From assembly GCA_943326025.2 (NCBI GenBank), contig CALPRR020000116.1:1-7869 (forward strand): 7,869 nt of DNA. Reading direction: 5' to 3'. Below the pieces are notes generated by a model that was given only the letters and a program-made list of their open reading frames with translations, did no database searches and had not been told where the DNA came from. Within the stretch, counting starts at the first letter, position 1; each line of letters starts with the position of its first letter. Of the stretch, positions 6,421-7,869 are shown in pieces. The translations under genes were made by a program, and so were the position numbers. This stretch comes from Candidatus Kuenenia stuttgartensis. Lineage in GTDB: Bacteria; Bacteroidota; Bacteroidia; Flavobacteriales_D; Crocinitomicaceae.

Positions 6421-7869
6421 TTACATATTTCTTCTATATTGACCTCCTACTTCAAATAAAGCATCTGTTATTTGACCTAATGAAGCAGTTTTAGTTACCT
6501 CCATTAATTCCTCAAATACATTTTGATTTTTAATTGCTGCCAATTGTACTTTTTTCAAATTATCTTTTGTTTGCTCCTCATTTGCTTTATGAAGTGCAGA
6601 TAACATTGTGATTTGATATTGTTTTTCTTCTTCTGTTGCACGTATTACTTCTCTAGGCAATACAGTTGGAGAACCTTTAGAACTTAAGAAAGTATTTACA
6701 CCAATAATTGGAAATTCACCATTGTGTTTTAACGTTTCGTAATACAATGATTCTTCTTGAATTTTAGATCGTTGGTACATTGTTTCCATTGCACCTAAAA
6801 CTCCACCTCTTTCAGTAATTCTATAAAACTCTGCCAAAACAGCTTCTTCAACTAAATCAGTCAATTCTTCAATTATAAAACTACCTTGAAGCGGATTTTC
6901 ATTTTTCGCTAAACCTAATTCTCTATTGATAATCAACTGAATCGCCATTGCTCTTCTAACCGACTCTTCTGTAGGAGTTGTAATAGCTTCATCATAAGCG
7001 TTAGTATGCAACGAATTACAGTTATCATAAATAGCATACAATGCTTGTAAAGTTGTACGAATGTCATTGAAATCAATTTCTTGTGCGTGTAATGAACGAC
7101 CAGAAGTTTGAATATGATATTTCAACATTTGAGCACGAGGATTTGCTTTGTATTTTTTCGCCAATGCTTTTGCCCATAGTCTTCTTGAAACCCTCCCAAT
7201 CACTGCATATTCAGGATCAATTCCATTAGAAAAGAAGAACGATAAATTTGGCCCAAAATCATTGATATCCATTCCTCTACTCAAATAATATTCTACAAAA
7301 GTGAATCCATTTGCTAATGTAAATGCTAATTGAGAAATTGGATTTGCTCCAGCTTCTGCAATGTGATATCCTGAAATTGAAACCGAATAGAAATTTCTAA
7401 CTCCGTTATTAATGAAATACTGTTGAACATCCCCCATTAATCTCAATGCAAATTCAGTTGAGAAAATACAAGTATTCTGTGCTTGATCTTCTTTTAGAAT
7501 ATCAGCTTGAACTGTTCCTCTAACTTGAGTTAAAGTATCAGCTTTGATTTTTGCATATACATCTGCTGGTAATACTTGATCACCAGTTACACCTAATAAA
7601 AACAAACCTAATCCATCATTTCCTTCTGGTAATTCACCTTGATAACGAGGACGATCTACTCCTTTTTTCTTGTAAATCTCAACTATTTTCGCTTCAACTT
7701 CAGCTTCTAATCCATTTGCATTGATGTATTTCTCACAATTTTGATCAATTGCTGCATTCATAAAGAACCCTAACAACATTGGTGCTGGACCATTAATTGT
7801 CATCGAAACAGATGTCATTGGATGCGATAAATCAAAACCAGAGTATAATTTTTTTGCATCATCTAAACA
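6421..7869 (-). CDS. icmF: C-terminal part of a B12-dependent acyl-CoA mutase, IcmF-like (5' end beyond the window)
   Basis: Adenosylcobalamin-dependent radical carbon-skeleton mutase; 482 residues of the substrate-binding TIM-barrel end are visible. The frame is open to base 7869: 17 codons (including DDAKKLYSGFDLSHP) precede the internal ATG at 7818, so that ATG is not the start. Counting from it, SVSMTINGPAP is at 3-13 and GTVQADILKEDQAQN at 101-115. The catalytic-histidine motif SISGYHIAEAGA is at 147-158 (His152), and the terminal VGGQYRRNM ends the protein. In methylmalonyl-CoA mutase the position of Gln114 is an arginine (Arg207) that binds the substrate carboxylate. Gln there, and the QAQNTCIFSTEFALR context, match the fused isobutyryl-CoA mutase IcmF. 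IcmF has its B12 domain and a MeaI-type GTPase N-terminal to this region, so the rest should lie to the right of the window. No B12-binding domain (DxHxxG) is present at this C-terminus, which also fits IcmF rather than canonical MCM. A terminator follows the stop. Confidence 0.9.
   Translation of the reverse strand, partial: CLDDAKKLYSGFDLSHPMTSVSMTINGPAPMLLGFFMNAAIDQNCEKYINANGLEAEVEAKIVEIYKKKGVDRPRYQGELPEGNDGLGLFLLGVTGDQVLPADVYAKIKADTLTQVRGTVQADILKEDQAQNTCIFSTEFALRLMGDVQQYFINNGVRNFYSVSISGYHIAEAGANPISQLAFTLANGFTFVEYYLSRGMDINDFGPNLSFFFSNGIDPEYAVIGRVSRRLWAKALAKKYKANPRAQMLKYHIQTSGRSLHAQEIDFNDIRTTLQALYAIYDNCNSLHTNAYDEAITTPTEESVRRAMAIQLIINRELGLAKNENPLQGSFIIEELTDLVEEAVLAEFYRITERGGVLGAMETMYQRSKIQEESLYYETLKHNGEFPIIGVNTFLSSKGSPTVLPREVIRATEEEKQYQITMLSALHKANEEQTKDNLKKVQLAAIKNQNVFEELMEVTKTASLGQITDALFEVGGQYRRNM

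Noticed and set aside
7816..7818. ATG at 7818 as the start of the mutase
   Set aside because: The frame continues to base 7869 with residues (DDAKKLYSGFDL) that belong to the IcmF family, so this is an internal Met.
1..7869. CRISPR arrays, tRNA/rRNA genes, insertion sequences, phage or defence genes
   Set aside because: No spaced direct repeats, tRNA-like folds, transposase motifs or defence-protein motifs were seen on either strand; the window is ordinary chromosomal content.

Overview
The window looks like ordinary chromosome from a member of Bacteroidota, most likely Flavobacteriia. The DNA is very AT-rich. Leaders are A-rich without clear Shine-Dalgarno sequences, and TAnnTTTG-type -7 promoter elements lie upstream of two genes. 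All the recognisable proteins read like flavobacterial orthologues. Nothing points to a phage, plasmid, transposon or CRISPR locus, and no rRNA or tRNA gene was seen.

Layout from left to right. (1) Bases 1-1440, plus strand: the 3' part of a pirin-family cupin gene, cut by the window edge, followed after 9 bases by a GNAT acetyltransferase with a four-cysteine tail and a GTG start. (2) Bases 1438-1477: a perfect 15-bp inverted repeat that contains the GNAT stop codon and probably terminates both converging units. (3) Bases 1493-3201, minus strand: a TatA/Hcf106-type translocase subunit upstream of an L-2-hydroxyglutarate oxidase (lhgO), each with its own TAATTTTG -7 element. (4) Bases 3319-5649, plus strand, divergent from tatA: a secreted S9-family (prolyl oligopeptidase/dipeptidyl peptidase type) serine peptidase, ending at a GC-rich hairpin of a dispersed-repeat type. 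(5) Bases 5702-6332, plus strand: a 58-residue single-pass membrane protein followed by a second, small GNAT acetyltransferase. (6) Bases 6372-6396: a strong bidirectional Rho-independent terminator. (7) Bases 6421-7869, minus strand: the C-terminal part of a B12-dependent acyl-CoA mutase. It resembles the fused isobutyryl-CoA mutase IcmF more than true methylmalonyl-CoA mutase and runs off the right edge.

The genes do not form one obvious pathway. They are mostly housekeeping or catabolic functions in short transcription units of one or two genes: 2-hydroxyglutarate repair, branched acyl-CoA rearrangement, periplasmic peptide breakdown and Tat export. I do not see a convincing new multi-gene system. 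The observations most worth following are the small membrane protein paired with a GNAT enzyme, the Cys-tailed GNAT next to pirin, and the likely misnaming of the mutase as methylmalonyl-CoA mutase.
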